The notes: a model not told the origin generated them from the letters alone. A DNA stretch of 64,000 nucleotides from Sphingobacteriaceae bacterium UBA2059 (GCA_002332615.1 DDAL01000008.1:281037-345036); one strand, 5' to 3'. Shown: positions 1-10,233, counted from the first letter of the stretch. Translations and numbers: made by a program.

Positions 1-405
1 CGAGGGAACTTCTTTCCTCAATCGGCTGATGTCCACCGGTAAATTGTAGACCTTGAGCCGATAATGTAACTTGAATGAAACAAAGCATCCAGATTAAGCT
101 GACTCGTGTCCCGAAATTTGCCAAATTGATTCGCACCATGCCGTGCTAACTTTATGTAGGTTCAATAAATATTATTCCATTTAAAGTTAGTTAAAATAAA
201 ATTAGGCAAAAAACTCGGTTATTTTTTGAGATTTTCCGAGTTTAGCCGTCTTTAAGATGGCGAGTCAGGTGGCGACTGTAAGGGTTAATCATTTTCTTTT
301 GGGTTAAAAGACGTTTTTAACCCAAAAGCGAACCCAAATCAACTACAATTGAAGAATATAGTCTGATACCAAAAGCAATCAAATTGCTGGATAAATGAAC
401 CTCAA
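1..405. other. Gene-poor upstream region of the PUL, with palindromes
   Basis: No convincing gene lies here. Two + frames run from the left edge to stops near 42 and 49 and could be the tail of a gene cut by the window edge, but I cannot choose between them. Two inverted repeats stand out: an 8-bp one (211-218 with 236-243, 17-nt loop) and a perfect 14-bp one (296-309 with 315-328, 5-nt loop). The core of the second, GGGTTAA, recurs at about 282 and in part at about 331. The second palindrome ends about 78 bp before the first gene, so it may be an operator. No PUL regulator (HTCS, AraC, LacI or ECF) is inside the window. Confidence 0.5.
296..328. promoter_or_regulatory. Perfect 14-bp inverted repeat, candidate operator
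   Basis: CTTTTGGGTTAAAA at 296-309 is repeated in inverted orientation at 315-328 around a 5-nt centre. No T-run follows, so an operator is more likely than a terminator. A TACAATTG sequence at about 343-350, one mismatch from the Bacteroidota -7 consensus, follows it. The regulatory role is inferred from position only. Confidence 0.4.
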
Positions 406-1887
406 ATGATTAACCGAATATTAATATCGAATGTTATTATTTTGTCTACCTTAATGACTGTTTTTTTAAATGTAAGCTGCACTACGAAAACAGAATCTGA
501 ATCAGGGAAAGAATATGTGACGTTAGATAAGTATGCCTTGGCTAAGCGAAATTTAGAACGTTCTATGATATTGCTTGACTCGTCAGTTTCAAACTATTTC
601 GTAGGTCAGGAAATGGCTATGAGGCGATTTTATAACCCATTTACGAAAAAGCTGTCCGGAGAGCTCGGAAGTGTCTGGATGTATAGCAGTGCAATTGAGG
701 CAGTCAATGCTATCCTCCATAGTTTACAGGTGGCAAGGGAGCATGGACATTCCGATTTGTATGATAAAAATTTCTCACGTTATACAGCTTTGCTCTCAAA
801 ACTATACGATAATGCGGATTATTATTTGGGAACGTATGAGCTTACTTCTTATACTCAAACCAAAACCTGGACGGTATACGCTGTAGATCGAGTCAATGTA
901 AAAGGAAAAGCTAATGTGAGCGGAATTTTAAATGTTTATGATGATCAAATATGGCTTATTCGTGAGTTGTTGGAATCATACCGGATCACCGGACAGCGAA
1001 ACTACCTCACCAAAGCAGAATATCTGACTGATTATGTATTGGACGGTTGGGATACAACTTTGGATGATCAGGGAAACGAACATGGTGGGATTACCTGGGG
1101 ACCGGGTTATGTAACGAAGCATTCCTGCAGCAACGGTCCGTTAATCAGTCCCTTAGTTTGGTTACACAAGATATATAAGTCAAGTAACGAACAGATAGAA
1201 CACCGTTTTATCGATCCGAAAGATAAGCAGACCAGAAAGTCTATTATGCGTGCTAAGGGAGTTCATTACCTGGACTACGCAAAAAAACTATACAACTGGC
1301 AAAAAAGTAATTTGCTGAATGCTCAGGGCGTGTACACGGATATGATGGGGGGATGCGGGTCTTGTCAAATTGCTTATGAAACGTTTGACGGTGTACGGTA
1401 CCGCAATAATACGCCCCTAACGGAGGCTGTTGGTGAAGCATATACTTATAACAGTGGTACAATGCTATCCGGCGCGGTTGATCTGTACCGCGCAACTGGA
1501 GATCATCAATATTTACGGGATGGAAAAGAATTGTCAGAAAAAAGCTTTAGTGTCTTTGCCAAATTAGACTCAACCCTGCCAGAGCACTACAGATACAATA
1601 TTGGTGGGTTTCGAAACTGGTTCAATGGCGTGCTGCTTAGAGGTTATTTAAATATTCAACGGGAGCATCCTGCCGTAAATGCTTATATAGAGAGTTTTCA
1701 AAAAAACCTTGACTACGGCTTCAGCCAATTCAATCATCAAGGATTTCTACCAACTGACTTACTTAGGGGTTGGAGAGAGGATAAAACTGGAAAAGGGTTG
1801 GAGGGAATGTTCCAATTCTCCTTTGCTGCAGAATATGCAGGTCTGGCAAGATTCAACTACGAAAACAATAAACACAATCAACAATAA
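406..1887 (+). CDS. GH76-like secreted lipoprotein (putative alpha-1,6-mannanase)
   Basis: This is a 493-residue predicted surface or periplasmic lipoprotein. A hydrophobic signal ends in a lipobox-like stretch with Cys25. The body looks like the alpha/alpha-barrel of glycoside hydrolase family 76: a YDDQIW motif at about 178-183 supplies the adjacent Asp pair (179-180) that is catalytic in GH76 endo-alpha-1,6-mannanases. GGITW (about 227-231) and CSNGP (about 241-245) match the conserved family segments that follow it. It is the first gene of a co-directional set, only 18 bp upstream of susC, so alpha-mannan or a related alpha-1,6-linked glycan is the likely substrate of the locus. Family placement is fairly sure; the substrate is inferred. 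Confidence 0.78.
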   Translation: MINRILISNVIILSTLMTVFLNVSCTTKTESESGKEYVTLDKYALAKRNLERSMILLDSSVSNYFVGQEMAMRRFYNPFTKKLSGELGSVWMYSSAIEAVNAILHSLQVAREHGHSDLYDKNFSRYTALLSKLYDNADYYLGTYELTSYTQTKTWTVYAVDRVNVKGKANVSGILNVYDDQIWLIRELLESYRITGQRNYLTKAEYLTDYVLDGWDTTLDDQGNEHGGITWGPGYVTKHSCSNGPLISPLVWLHKIYKSSNEQIEHRFIDPKDKQTRKSIMRAKGVHYLDYAKKLYNWQKSNLLNAQGVYTDMMGGCGSCQIAYETFDGVRYRNNTPLTEAVGEAYTYNSGTMLSGAVDLYRATGDHQYLRDGKELSEKSFSVFAKLDSTLPEHYRYNIGGFRNWFNGVLLRGYLNIQREHPAVNAYIESFQKNLDYGFSQFNHQGFLPTDLLRGWREDKTGKGLEGMFQFSFAAEYAGLARFNYENNKHNQQ

Positions 1888-1905
1888 AACCTTAACCGTT
1901 AAAAT

Positions 1906-4900
1906 ATGAAATTAAATTTATGTAAAAGAAAGCTGAATCGGAGGTTTTGTAGCATACTGTTTATGATTCTAATACCTACCTTTCTAGTTGCTCAGCAAAA
2001 AGTGACAGGTGTGGTAACTGATAACAAAAGTGTGCCACTACCAGGAGTTTCCGTTTCAGTAAAGGGAGCGTCCAAAACGGGTACAAGTACCGATGGTGAT
2101 GGCCGCTATACCTTGTCAGTTCCAGCTAATGTTGTTTTGACCTTTAGCTTTATTGGCTTTAACACAAAAGAAGAGCCAGTAAATCGAAGGAGCCAGATTA
2201 ATGTCGTGTTGCTAGAAAATGAAGCACTTCTTGAAGAAGTCGTTGTCGTAGGCTACGGTACGAGAAAAAAAGTTACCCTTACAGGGGCAGTTTCCGATAT
2301 AAAAGGAACGGAGATGCTTGTAACGAAGAATGAAAACCCTCAAAACATGTTAGCTGGTCGTATCCCTGGGGTAAGAGTTTGGCAAAAAAGTGCGGAGCCT
2401 GGATCGTATAGGTCAAACTTTGATATTCGCGGAATGGGTGCACCGCTTGTAATCATCGACGGAGTACCGCGCTCTATTGACGACTTTCAGCGCTTAAATG
2501 CAAACGACATTGAGAACGTTTCAGTTCTGAAGGATGGATCGGCCTCGATCTATGGGGTAAGGTCTGCAAACGGAGTTATGTTGGTGACGACAAGAAAAGG
2601 AAAAGAGGGGAAAGTAGCTATCGGTTATAACGGATCATTCACCTTTCAAAGACCATCAGGCATGCCTTTTCTTGCCAGCGCAACTGATGCGATGACTCTG
2701 TATAACGAAAAGTCTATGAATAACATCAACGGTGGAAGTATCATTTATACCGAAGATGATTTTGAAGCTTTTCGCAATGGTACCCGGAGATCGAGTGATT
2801 GGACGTCTCTGGTTTTTTCAGATGTGTCTCCACAAACTGCCCATGATATTAGTTTCTCGGGAGGTAGCGAAAAAATAACCTACTACGTAGGCGGTGGTTA
2901 TTCTTCACAGGAAGGGTTCTTCAAATCAGGTGACTTAAATTACAACAAGGTCAACTTGCGTTCGAATATAGGCGCTGAACTTGCAAAAGGACTGAAATTA
3001 GAATTAAACCTGAGTGGTATGACTGACCGCCAGAACAATCCTTACTATAGTGCAGTAGACATTATTCGAAACTATTGGAAACAAGGAGTATTATTTCCTG
3101 CTTTTGCTGATCCCGAGAACACTTTGCTTAACTACGACGGGCTGGATTTGGAGCAGAACACCGTGGCTATGATGACCTCGGACGTTTCCGGATATAGAAC
3201 ATATAAAAAGAAGACGCTTCAGTCATCAGCTGTATTAAATTATGATTTTGGAGCAGTGAGCAAGTCATTAAAAGGTCTTTCAGCGAAAGCTTTATTTTCT
3301 TATGATTACCGTACAGACAACAATAGCCTTTTTAGAAAAGAGTACTTTCAATACGCTTTAAATCCGGTTTCCGGAAATTATCAGCAGAAATTGTTTGACC
3401 TGAGCAGTCCAAACCGCTTGAGAAGAGAGTTTTATGATAAACAGCAGTTGTTGGGTCAATTTGTCATGAATTATAATCGAACTTTTGGAGATCATAATGT
3501 GGGTGGATTGATTGGAGTGGAAACCCAGAAAAATGATGGCGATAATTTCTATGGCATGAAAAATCTTGCCTTTAGCTCAGATATTCTTCTCTCAGGAGTA
3601 GAAGACGGCCAAATGCTAGGAATGAACGGAGGTATGAGTGACTATTACAACGAGGCCAAAGCAGCAGTTATGGGTCGTGCGAACTACGACTATAAGGGGC
3701 GCTATATCGTTGATTTTCAGTTTCGTTATGATGGGTCTTCCCGTTTTGCAAAAGGAAACAAATGGGGGTTCTTCCCATCCGCATCAGCAGCCTGGCGTAT
3801 TTCCGAGGAGCCATTTTTTAATTCTTTAGACGCACTATCATTCATTAATCAATTGAAAATCCGTGGTAGCTACGGCGTTTTGGGGGATGACTTATCAAGT
3901 AATTGGGACTTCGGTTGGATCCCCGGATATATTTATCCTGCTACTAGTGGAAACGCGGAGAATGGTTATTATAACCAGTATGCACCAGGTTATATTTTTG
4001 GAAATAGGTTCGTCACTGGTGTAACTCGCAAGGCCATTTCGAATGAGCTTATTACTTGGTATAAAGCGAAGACATTAAATGTCGGTGTAGATTTCGATGG
4101 TTGGAATAACTTGTTTGGCTTTACTTTAGATTATTTTGACCGTCGACGTACTGGCCTGTTTCAACGCCGTACAGGATTATTTCCTACCGTTATCGGAGCA
4201 ACTCCACCAATGGAAAATGCAAATAGCGATCGCCATTTCGGTTTGGAATTAGAGTTGCGTCACCACAATAAAATTAATAAGGATCTTTCATACAACGTAA
4301 AAGGTATAGCAAGCATAACCAGAAACAAATACCTGACAGCAGTTCAGAACGGACCTTATAATAACTCATACGACAGGTGGCGGAATGATAATTTGAATAA
4401 CAGATATCAAGGTTTCCAGTTTGGTTATGAATCTGCTGGAAGATATACTAGTTGGGAAGACATACGTACTTATCCAATCTACAAAGAGCGGGATGTGTTA
4501 CCAGGTGATTACAAATACAAGGATTGGAACGGTGATGGAGAAATCAACGGTCAGGATGTACATCCTTTTGCATTCGACCAGACACCATGGTTAAACTTCT
4601 CTATGAACCTGGAGACCAGCTATAAGAAGTTTGACTTAGCCGTATTATTCCAGGGATCTGCCTTAGGTTCTATGGAATACAGAGAACCTCTATATTCAAT
4701 CTGGGGAAGTAATGGAGGAGGAACTCTGACTCAATATCTGGACCGCTGGCATCCGATTAATCCATCCGCTGACCCTTATGATCCATCCATCGAATGGAAC
4801 CAGGGCTATTATGCCTTTACTGGGCGGTATCCTTACCAAAACTCAGAGTTCAATCGAGTAAGTACAGCTTATTTAAGACTAAAAAGCGTGGAACTTGGTT

Positions 4901-5079
4901 ATACTTTACCGGCCATGAAATCATTTTCTTCTATGCGGATTAGAGCTTTTGCAAACGCCTATAATATGTTTACAATCACCAAAGTGAAATTCGTTGATCC
5001 AGAACACCCCGATGACGATCTTGGAAGGATGTATCCTTTGAACAAGACCTTTACGTTGGGGTTGTCTCTCACTTATTAA
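1906..5079 (+). CDS. SusC-family TonB-dependent outer-membrane transporter
   Basis: A 1057-residue protein of typical SusC length. After a signal peptide (about 1-29, ending near VAQQ) comes a carboxypeptidase-D regulatory-like beta domain (about 32-110). Then follow the EEVVVVGYGTRKK segment typical of SusC proteins, the plug domain (about 125-235, with DIRGMG and SVLKDGSASIYGVRSANGV) and a long beta-barrel ending in an aromatic residue. It would import oligosaccharides across the outer membrane, powered by TonB-ExbBD, with the SusD protein as its lid. It lies between the GH76 gene and susD and is probably cotranscribed with both. The gene is intact, unlike the susC remnant at 10241-10653. 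Specificity cannot be read from the sequence. Confidence 0.95.
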   Translation: MKLNLCKRKLNRRFCSILFMILIPTFLVAQQKVTGVVTDNKSVPLPGVSVSVKGASKTGTSTDGDGRYTLSVPANVVLTFSFIGFNTKEEPVNRRSQINVVLLENEALLEEVVVVGYGTRKKVTLTGAVSDIKGTEMLVTKNENPQNMLAGRIPGVRVWQKSAEPGSYRSNFDIRGMGAPLVIIDGVPRSIDDFQRLNANDIENVSVLKDGSASIYGVRSANGVMLVTTRKGKEGKVAIGYNGSFTFQRPSGMPFLASATDAMTLYNEKSMNNINGGSIIYTEDDFEAFRNGTRRSSDWTSLVFSDVSPQTAHDISFSGGSEKITYYVGGGYSSQEGFFKSGDLNYNKVNLRSNIGAELAKGLKLELNLSGMTDRQNNPYYSAVDIIRNYWKQGVLFPAFADPENTLLNYDGLDLEQNTVAMMTSDVSGYRTYKKKTLQSSAVLNYDFGAVSKSLKGLSAKALFSYDYRTDNNSLFRKEYFQYALNPVSGNYQQKLFDLSSPNRLRREFYDKQQLLGQFVMNYNRTFGDHNVGGLIGVETQKNDGDNFYGMKNLAFSSDILLSGVEDGQMLGMNGGMSDYYNEAKAAVMGRANYDYKGRYIVDFQFRYDGSSRFAKGNKWGFFPSASAAWRISEEPFFNSLDALSFINQLKIRGSYGVLGDDLSSNWDFGWIPGYIYPATSGNAENGYYNQYAPGYIFGNRFVTGVTRKAISNELITWYKAKTLNVGVDFDGWNNLFGFTLDYFDRRRTGLFQRRTGLFPTVIGATPPMENANSDRHFGLELELRHHNKINKDLSYNVKGIASITRNKYLTAVQNGPYNNSYDRWRNDNLNNRYQGFQFGYESAGRYTSWEDIRTYPIYKERDVLPGDYKYKDWNGDGEINGQDVHPFAFDQTPWLNFSMNLETSYKKFDLAVLFQGSALGSMEYREPLYSIWGSNGGGTLTQYLDRWHPINPSADPYDPSIEWNQGYYAFTGRYPYQNSEFNRVSTAYLRLKSVELGYTLPAMKSFSSMRIRAFANAYNMFTITKVKFVDPEHPDDDLGRMYPLNKTFTLGLSLTY

Positions 5080-5121
5080 GTTGAGCGATCAGTTGAATAT
5101 AAAAGCAAAAAATGAATTAAG

Positions 5122-7182
5122 ATGAGAAAAACATTAATAATATTATCAATGGCAAGTATGTTAAGCATCTGCTCCTGTGTAGATCTTGACGTCATACCGA
5201 AAAATATCGTAACCGACCAAGCCCTGTTAACAACGCCTGCAGGTATGGACATCTATATGTCGAGGATGTACAGCCAGATGCCTTTCGAAGATTTCAAGTA
5301 TATGGCTCAGTGGGGAGTTGAATATAATGGGTGGCTAGCCTCACTTGGAATTGAAGGAACAGGAGAAGCAGTAAACAGGGACGGGATTACTGCCTCTTTT
5401 AGAGGAGAAAGAACGCCCTATTGGGGAAAAGCTTTTGAGCTGATCCGTGACGCAAACCACCTTATAGAAACCTTACCCGCATTCAAAGACAAGTATTCCG
5501 AGCAGCTTTACAACCATTACTTAGGAGAAGCTTATTATGTGCGCGCTACAGCATTCTATGCCATGGCACGTCGTTTTGGAGGTATCCCTTTGGTTACTAA
5601 AGTTATTCAATACCCCGCAGGAGCCACTGAAATGGAAGTGCCACGTGCAAGCGAAGAAGAAACCTGGGACCAAATTCTGACCGATTTTGATCACGCTGCT
5701 GCGCTAATGCTGCCTCGTAGTCCAAAATCAGGATATTCAAACCGCTTCGTTGCCTTGGCTTTTAAGTCGCAAGCTATGCTTTATGCAGGAAGTGTTGCCA
5801 AGTATAACGAATCCGTATCTGGAAGGTTAACAGGCCTCGGCCAGAAAACCGGCGTTCGTGTTATCGGTTTTGATCAAGGCGCAGCGCAACAAGCATCTAT
5901 TCGTTATTTTATGGAAGCCTATAAAGCGGCTAGAGAAGTAATGACTCAGGGAAATTATTCTCTCTATAGAAAAAAATGGGTTGCAGGCGATAAGGAAGCC
6001 CAATATCGAAACATGGTAGATATGTTCAGTGACTTGAGCAGCCCTGAAAATATCTATGTTAAAGAGTATGTTTATCCAACAGCTACTCATGGTATTGATG
6101 CTTATAGCTCTCCATTTACGTTCAGGTCTCCACTTTCTGCGGGAACTTGTCCTACGCTGGATTTTGTGGAACTGTTTGATGGTTTACCTCGGTACCCTGA
6201 TGGTACTGCACGTGTAACAACAGGCGCTACGAACAGTCAAGGTAATTATCTTTTATTCGATACTCCTATGGATTTCTTTAAAAATGCGGAACCTCGTCTA
6301 CGCGCTTATGTGATCCTTCCAGGAGATCAGTTTAGGGGAAGACAGATTGAGGTGCGTGGTGGAGTTTACACAGGTGATGCACCTATAAAACCGTTGTTTA
6401 ATGATTATTCCTACAACACGGCAGACACCCGCTACCAAAATTTACCGGCTTACACCCAACGTCCTAAAAAACTTTATTTGAGTTCAAGGAACGGAGGAAG
6501 CCAAGAATTGGTAGAGTATGAGGGTAGACAGATGACAGCAGCTGGAGCCGAAGGTCCTTTTTATGATAATGCAGAAGCTACGGTAACCGGATTATACTTA
6601 CGGAAGTGGTTACAAACGAGTCCAACTGCAGAAATTGGTCAAGGAAAATCAGCCCAGCAATTCATACTGATGCGGTATGCTGAAGTCTTGTTAAATGCTG
6701 CTGAAGCGGCCATTGAACTGAAACTCGCGGGTGTAGCCTCACCGGATGAAAGCGACCTTCAGCAAGTAGCTACTAATGCAATCAATGATATTCGTTCTAG
6801 AGCCGGTGCCGAACTTTTAACCGGCGTCCTGAATGGTAATATAGACGGCCGGAATGTTGTAAGGAAAGAACGTCGCAAAGAGCTTGCGTTTGAGCATAAG
6901 ACGAAATGGGACTTACGCCGTTGGAGGGTTCTGCATTTTGAAGGCCGTGACGGGTTCTGGGGAGAAAATCGTCCAAAAGATAAGTATAGCAACAACGAAA
7001 ACTTCAGGTTTCGCGGTTTATATCCATTCTTTTCCACAGCGGTGGGCAAATATTTCTTCGACGCACGTTTTCAATGGATAGCCTCTAAAACCTTTGCATA
7101 TACACCGGTTGACTACTATTTCTCCATACCGGGCGGCGAGGTTGCCAAAAGCCAAGTTATCGATCAACAACCAAATAGATAA
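5122..7182 (+). CDS. SusD/RagB-family glycan-binding lipoprotein
   Basis: A 686-residue lipoprotein with Cys19 as the probable lipidated residue. It is the surface-exposed glycan-binding partner that caps the SusC transporter. The N-terminal segment (CVDLDVIPK, then an ALLTTPAGMDIYMSRMY-type helix), the AEALFIRA-like stretch read here as AYYVRATAFYAMARRFGG (about 140-160) and the C-terminal RKERRKELAFEHKTKWDLRRW segment (about 577-597) are all typical of RagB/SusD. It is somewhat longer than many family members. It starts 42 bp after susC and clearly belongs to the same transcription unit. Confidence 0.93.
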   Translation: MRKTLIILSMASMLSICSCVDLDVIPKNIVTDQALLTTPAGMDIYMSRMYSQMPFEDFKYMAQWGVEYNGWLASLGIEGTGEAVNRDGITASFRGERTPYWGKAFELIRDANHLIETLPAFKDKYSEQLYNHYLGEAYYVRATAFYAMARRFGGIPLVTKVIQYPAGATEMEVPRASEEETWDQILTDFDHAAALMLPRSPKSGYSNRFVALAFKSQAMLYAGSVAKYNESVSGRLTGLGQKTGVRVIGFDQGAAQQASIRYFMEAYKAAREVMTQGNYSLYRKKWVAGDKEAQYRNMVDMFSDLSSPENIYVKEYVYPTATHGIDAYSSPFTFRSPLSAGTCPTLDFVELFDGLPRYPDGTARVTTGATNSQGNYLLFDTPMDFFKNAEPRLRAYVILPGDQFRGRQIEVRGGVYTGDAPIKPLFNDYSYNTADTRYQNLPAYTQRPKKLYLSSRNGGSQELVEYEGRQMTAAGAEGPFYDNAEATVTGLYLRKWLQTSPTAEIGQGKSAQQFILMRYAEVLLNAAEAAIELKLAGVASPDESDLQQVATNAINDIRSRAGAELLTGVLNGNIDGRNVVRKERRKELAFEHKTKWDLRRWRVLHFEGRDGFWGENRPKDKYSNNENFRFRGLYPFFSTAVGKYFFDARFQWIASKTFAYTPVDYYFSIPGGEVAKSQVIDQQPNR

Positions 7183-7202
7183 TTGTAAAAAATTTTATAG
7201 AT

Positions 7203-8018
7203 ATGAGAAGTAAAGTATTAAGTGGCATATTATGCATGTCAGTTTTGTTTGGTTCCTGCAGCATGTTCGAACGGGACAATTTCGATGCACCGTCGGTCAC
7301 AATAGAAGGAGAAGTGGTGGATGTAGCCACAGGTGAGCCTGTTCTAACTGATCATGGAAGCGAAGGTATCCGGGTCCGCTTAACGGAATTAAGTTGGGGA
7401 GCTAATGTTGAACACAATCCAGATTTTTACTGTATGCCGAACGGAATATTTAGAAATACAAGACTTTTCAAAGGACATTATAATATTGCAATTGACGGAC
7501 CTTTTGTTCCCCTGGTAAGAAAAGATCCAAATGGCCAGACCCTTGCTGACGAAAGTATAAACATGGATCTGGACGGAACAAAAAAAGTTCGCTTTGAAGT
7601 TCAGCCCTTTTTGAAGATTGAATGGGTTGGAGAACCTACTGTGCAAAACGGAAAAGTTACTGCCCAGGTGAGGGTACAACGTGGCATTTCAAAGGAAGAA
7701 TTTCGTGCGAAAATCGAGCCTATGGGAAATTATCGCGAGGATTACTTAAACATCACAGATGTTCAGTTCTTTGTAAGTTACTCTTCGTCCGTAGGGTATC
7801 GGGCTCGTGATGAGCGCTGGTCCAGTCGTCTCGAATTTCGAGGCACTAGTTTCGACCCTTTGTTGGGACAAACTATTACTCTGATATCAAACAGTGAAAT
7901 TCCTAAAGGAAGAACTGTTTTTGTTCGGGCCGCTGCACGTATCAACTATGGCACCCCCATAGGGACTGGAACAAGACGTTGGAACTATAATGAAGCCAAA
8001 GAAGTGTTTATTCAGTAA
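7203..8018 (+). CDS. DUF3823 family lipoprotein of the PUL
   Basis: A 271-residue lipoprotein (LFGSC, Cys19). The EGEVVDVATGEPVLTDHGSEGIRVRLTELSW-like opening (about 35-65) resembles a prealbumin or carboxypeptidase-regulatory beta fold, followed by a second beta-rich domain. This matches DUF3823 proteins, which commonly sit directly downstream of susD and are thought to be accessory surface glycan-binding proteins with a role like that of SusE/F. It begins 20 bp after susD. The molecular function is not established; the call rests on fold pattern and position. Confidence 0.75.
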   Translation: MRSKVLSGILCMSVLFGSCSMFERDNFDAPSVTIEGEVVDVATGEPVLTDHGSEGIRVRLTELSWGANVEHNPDFYCMPNGIFRNTRLFKGHYNIAIDGPFVPLVRKDPNGQTLADESINMDLDGTKKVRFEVQPFLKIEWVGEPTVQNGKVTAQVRVQRGISKEEFRAKIEPMGNYREDYLNITDVQFFVSYSSSVGYRARDERWSSRLEFRGTSFDPLLGQTITLISNSEIPKGRTVFVRAAARINYGTPIGTGTRRWNYNEAKEVFIQ

Positions 8019-8046
8019 CGAAATACTTTATAATATGTAATTAATT

Positions 8047-10233
8047 ATGAAGGTAGTGTGGAAAAAAGAAATAGGATTTGTTTGCTTGCTTGCCCTGGCA
8101 AGTGCAGCCGATGCACAAACAAGAGACTCGGTTAAAACAACGTTTCAAACTTCCAGAGAATGGGCACCCACCATAGACAATCGGGCTGATGCGGTAATGA
8201 TTTACGGTGTAGGCGGTAACCCTTCCGACGAATCTAGACGCGTTCCTTTCGAGGAACGCGTTAAATCTTGGCGAGACCGTGGTTATTTAACCCATTTTAT
8301 GACCGGTATAGCTTGGGGAGAGTATCAGGATTATTTTACTGGCAAATGGGATGGGAAATCGCACCTCGATGAAGGTCAGGTAACCCAAAAGCAAGATACT
8401 ATTTGGCATGGACGTATGGTCCCCTACATTGTTCCGACCGAGAACTTTTTGAAATACCTGAAGGAAAAGCATGTGAAGCCCGTAATTGATGCTGGCATCG
8501 ATGCTATCTTTATGGAAGAACCGGAGTTCTGGGCAAGAGCAGGGTATAGCGAGGCCTTTAAACGGGAATGGAAGAAATATTATGGTTTTGATTGGCGTCC
8601 TCAACACGATTCGCCCGAGAATACCTATCTCTCAAACAAGTTGAAATACTATCTTTATTATAATGCTTTAAATGACGTATTTAATTACGCTAAAGAGTAT
8701 GGAAAGAGCAAAGGTAGGAATGTAAAGTGCTACGTACCGACACACTCGCTGATTAATTACTCTCAGTGGATGATCGTTAGCCCGGAAGCTAGCTTGGCCT
8801 CTTTGCCGGTTGTGGATGGCTATATCGCTCAGGTGTGGACCGGAACATCGCGGGAGCCCAACTTTTTTGAGGGGAAAGAAAAGGAGCGGGTTTTTGAAAC
8901 TGCTTATCTTGAATATGGATCCATGGAGTCAATGACAGCCCCTACAGGTCGTAAGATGTTCTTTTTGACTGATCCCATAGAAGACTGGCCGCGCGATTGG
9001 GTAGATTATAAGAAAAATTACCAAGCTACCTTTACTGCCCAGTTATTGTATCCGCAGATTGCCGACTATGAGATAATGCCATGGCCGGAACGGATTTACG
9101 AGGGACTTTATAAAACAAATCGTAATAGCGAGAAGAAGGAAAAGATCCCCCGTTTCTATTCCACGCAGATGCAGGTAATGATCAATTCGCTGAATCAAAT
9201 GCCGCTAAGCGAAAATAAGTTATCCGGGTCGAGCGGCATTAGTGTGCTGATGGCAAACTCCCTAATGTTCCAGCGTTTTCCAACACATGCTGGGTATGAC
9301 GATCCACAGCTTGCAAACTTTTATGGACAGGCATTGCCTTTCTTGAAAAGAGGAGTACCTGTAAAGACTGTTCATATTGAAAATTTAGGTTATGAGAAGG
9401 CCCTGGCAGATACGCGGGTGCTCTTAATGACCTATGCAAATATGAAACCACTGGATTCGAACGCTCATCAGCATCTTGCCGACTGGGTGAAAGCAGGGGG
9501 AATACTGGTATATAGCGGAACAGATAGCGATCCTTTTCAACGGGTACATGAATGGTGGAACACCAAAGACAACAAATACGGCAGCCCTTCCGAACACTTG
9601 TTTGAATTAATGGAGGTTCCAAAAAAAGCGAAGGAAGGACTCTTTAAATTTGGAAAAGGCTCTGTATACATTATCCGGACTGACCCCAAAGACTTCGCAA
9701 TGCAAGCAAACACCAGCCAGAAGCTCATTGATGTTGTAAAAGGACTTTATGAGTCGGGAAAAGGTCAGGAAAAGTTAGCTTTTAAAAACAACTTTTATCT
9801 ACAGAGAGGAATGTTCGATCTTGTTGCTGTACTCGATGAAAGTGTTAATGACAAGCCGGTTACGATAAACGGTACACTAATCGACCTGTTTGATCCTAAT
9901 CTGCCGGTTTATCAATCCAAAGTAACACGTCCTGGAGAACAAGGTTATTTCCTTAATGTTGACCGGGTTCCGAATAAAAAGAAGCCACAGGTACTTGCCG
10001 CTGCTAGCAGGGCTTATAATGAACAGATTAGCGGCAGAACCTACAGCTTTGTTGCCAAAAGTCCGATTAATACTTACAACGTTGCACGAGTATTATTACC
10101 TTCAAGGCCAAAACAGGTACAAGTAGATGGAAAGGAAGTTTTAGAACGGAAAAATTGGGATTCCAAATCTAATACCTACCTTTTGCAATTTGAAAACCAT
10201 CCAGACGGCGTTGCAATTAACATTGTCTGGTAG
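8047..10233 (+). CDS. Secreted GH42-like TIM-barrel protein of unassigned family
   Basis: A 728-residue protein with a Sec signal (cleavage near ADAQ, about 21-24) and no lipobox. I do not recognise a named family. Residues about 45-400 read as a TIM barrel: FMEEPEFWARAGYSEAFKRE (about 155-174) resembles the GH42 segment in which the acid/base Glu is followed by a helix leading into a Yg motif, making Glu157, Glu158 or Glu160 candidate catalytic residues. Residues about 410-520 (LADTRVLLMTYANMKPLD, then LADWVKAGGILVYSG) resemble the GH42 trimerisation, glutamine-amidotransferase-like domain. A beta-rich C-terminus follows. It is the last gene of the PUL, 28 bp after the DUF3823 gene, which supports a role in glycan breakdown. 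The activity is inferred. Confidence 0.6.
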   Translation: MKVVWKKEIGFVCLLALASAADAQTRDSVKTTFQTSREWAPTIDNRADAVMIYGVGGNPSDESRRVPFEERVKSWRDRGYLTHFMTGIAWGEYQDYFTGKWDGKSHLDEGQVTQKQDTIWHGRMVPYIVPTENFLKYLKEKHVKPVIDAGIDAIFMEEPEFWARAGYSEAFKREWKKYYGFDWRPQHDSPENTYLSNKLKYYLYYNALNDVFNYAKEYGKSKGRNVKCYVPTHSLINYSQWMIVSPEASLASLPVVDGYIAQVWTGTSREPNFFEGKEKERVFETAYLEYGSMESMTAPTGRKMFFLTDPIEDWPRDWVDYKKNYQATFTAQLLYPQIADYEIMPWPERIYEGLYKTNRNSEKKEKIPRFYSTQMQVMINSLNQMPLSENKLSGSSGISVLMANSLMFQRFPTHAGYDDPQLANFYGQALPFLKRGVPVKTVHIENLGYEKALADTRVLLMTYANMKPLDSNAHQHLADWVKAGGILVYSGTDSDPFQRVHEWWNTKDNKYGSPSEHLFELMEVPKKAKEGLFKFGKGSVYIIRTDPKDFAMQANTSQKLIDVVKGLYESGKGQEKLAFKNNFYLQRGMFDLVAVLDESVNDKPVTINGTLIDLFDPNLPVYQSKVTRPGEQGYFLNVDRVPNKKKPQVLAAASRAYNEQISGRTYSFVAKSPINTYNVARVLLPSRPKQVQVDGKEVLERKNWDSKSNTYLLQFENHPDGVAINIVW

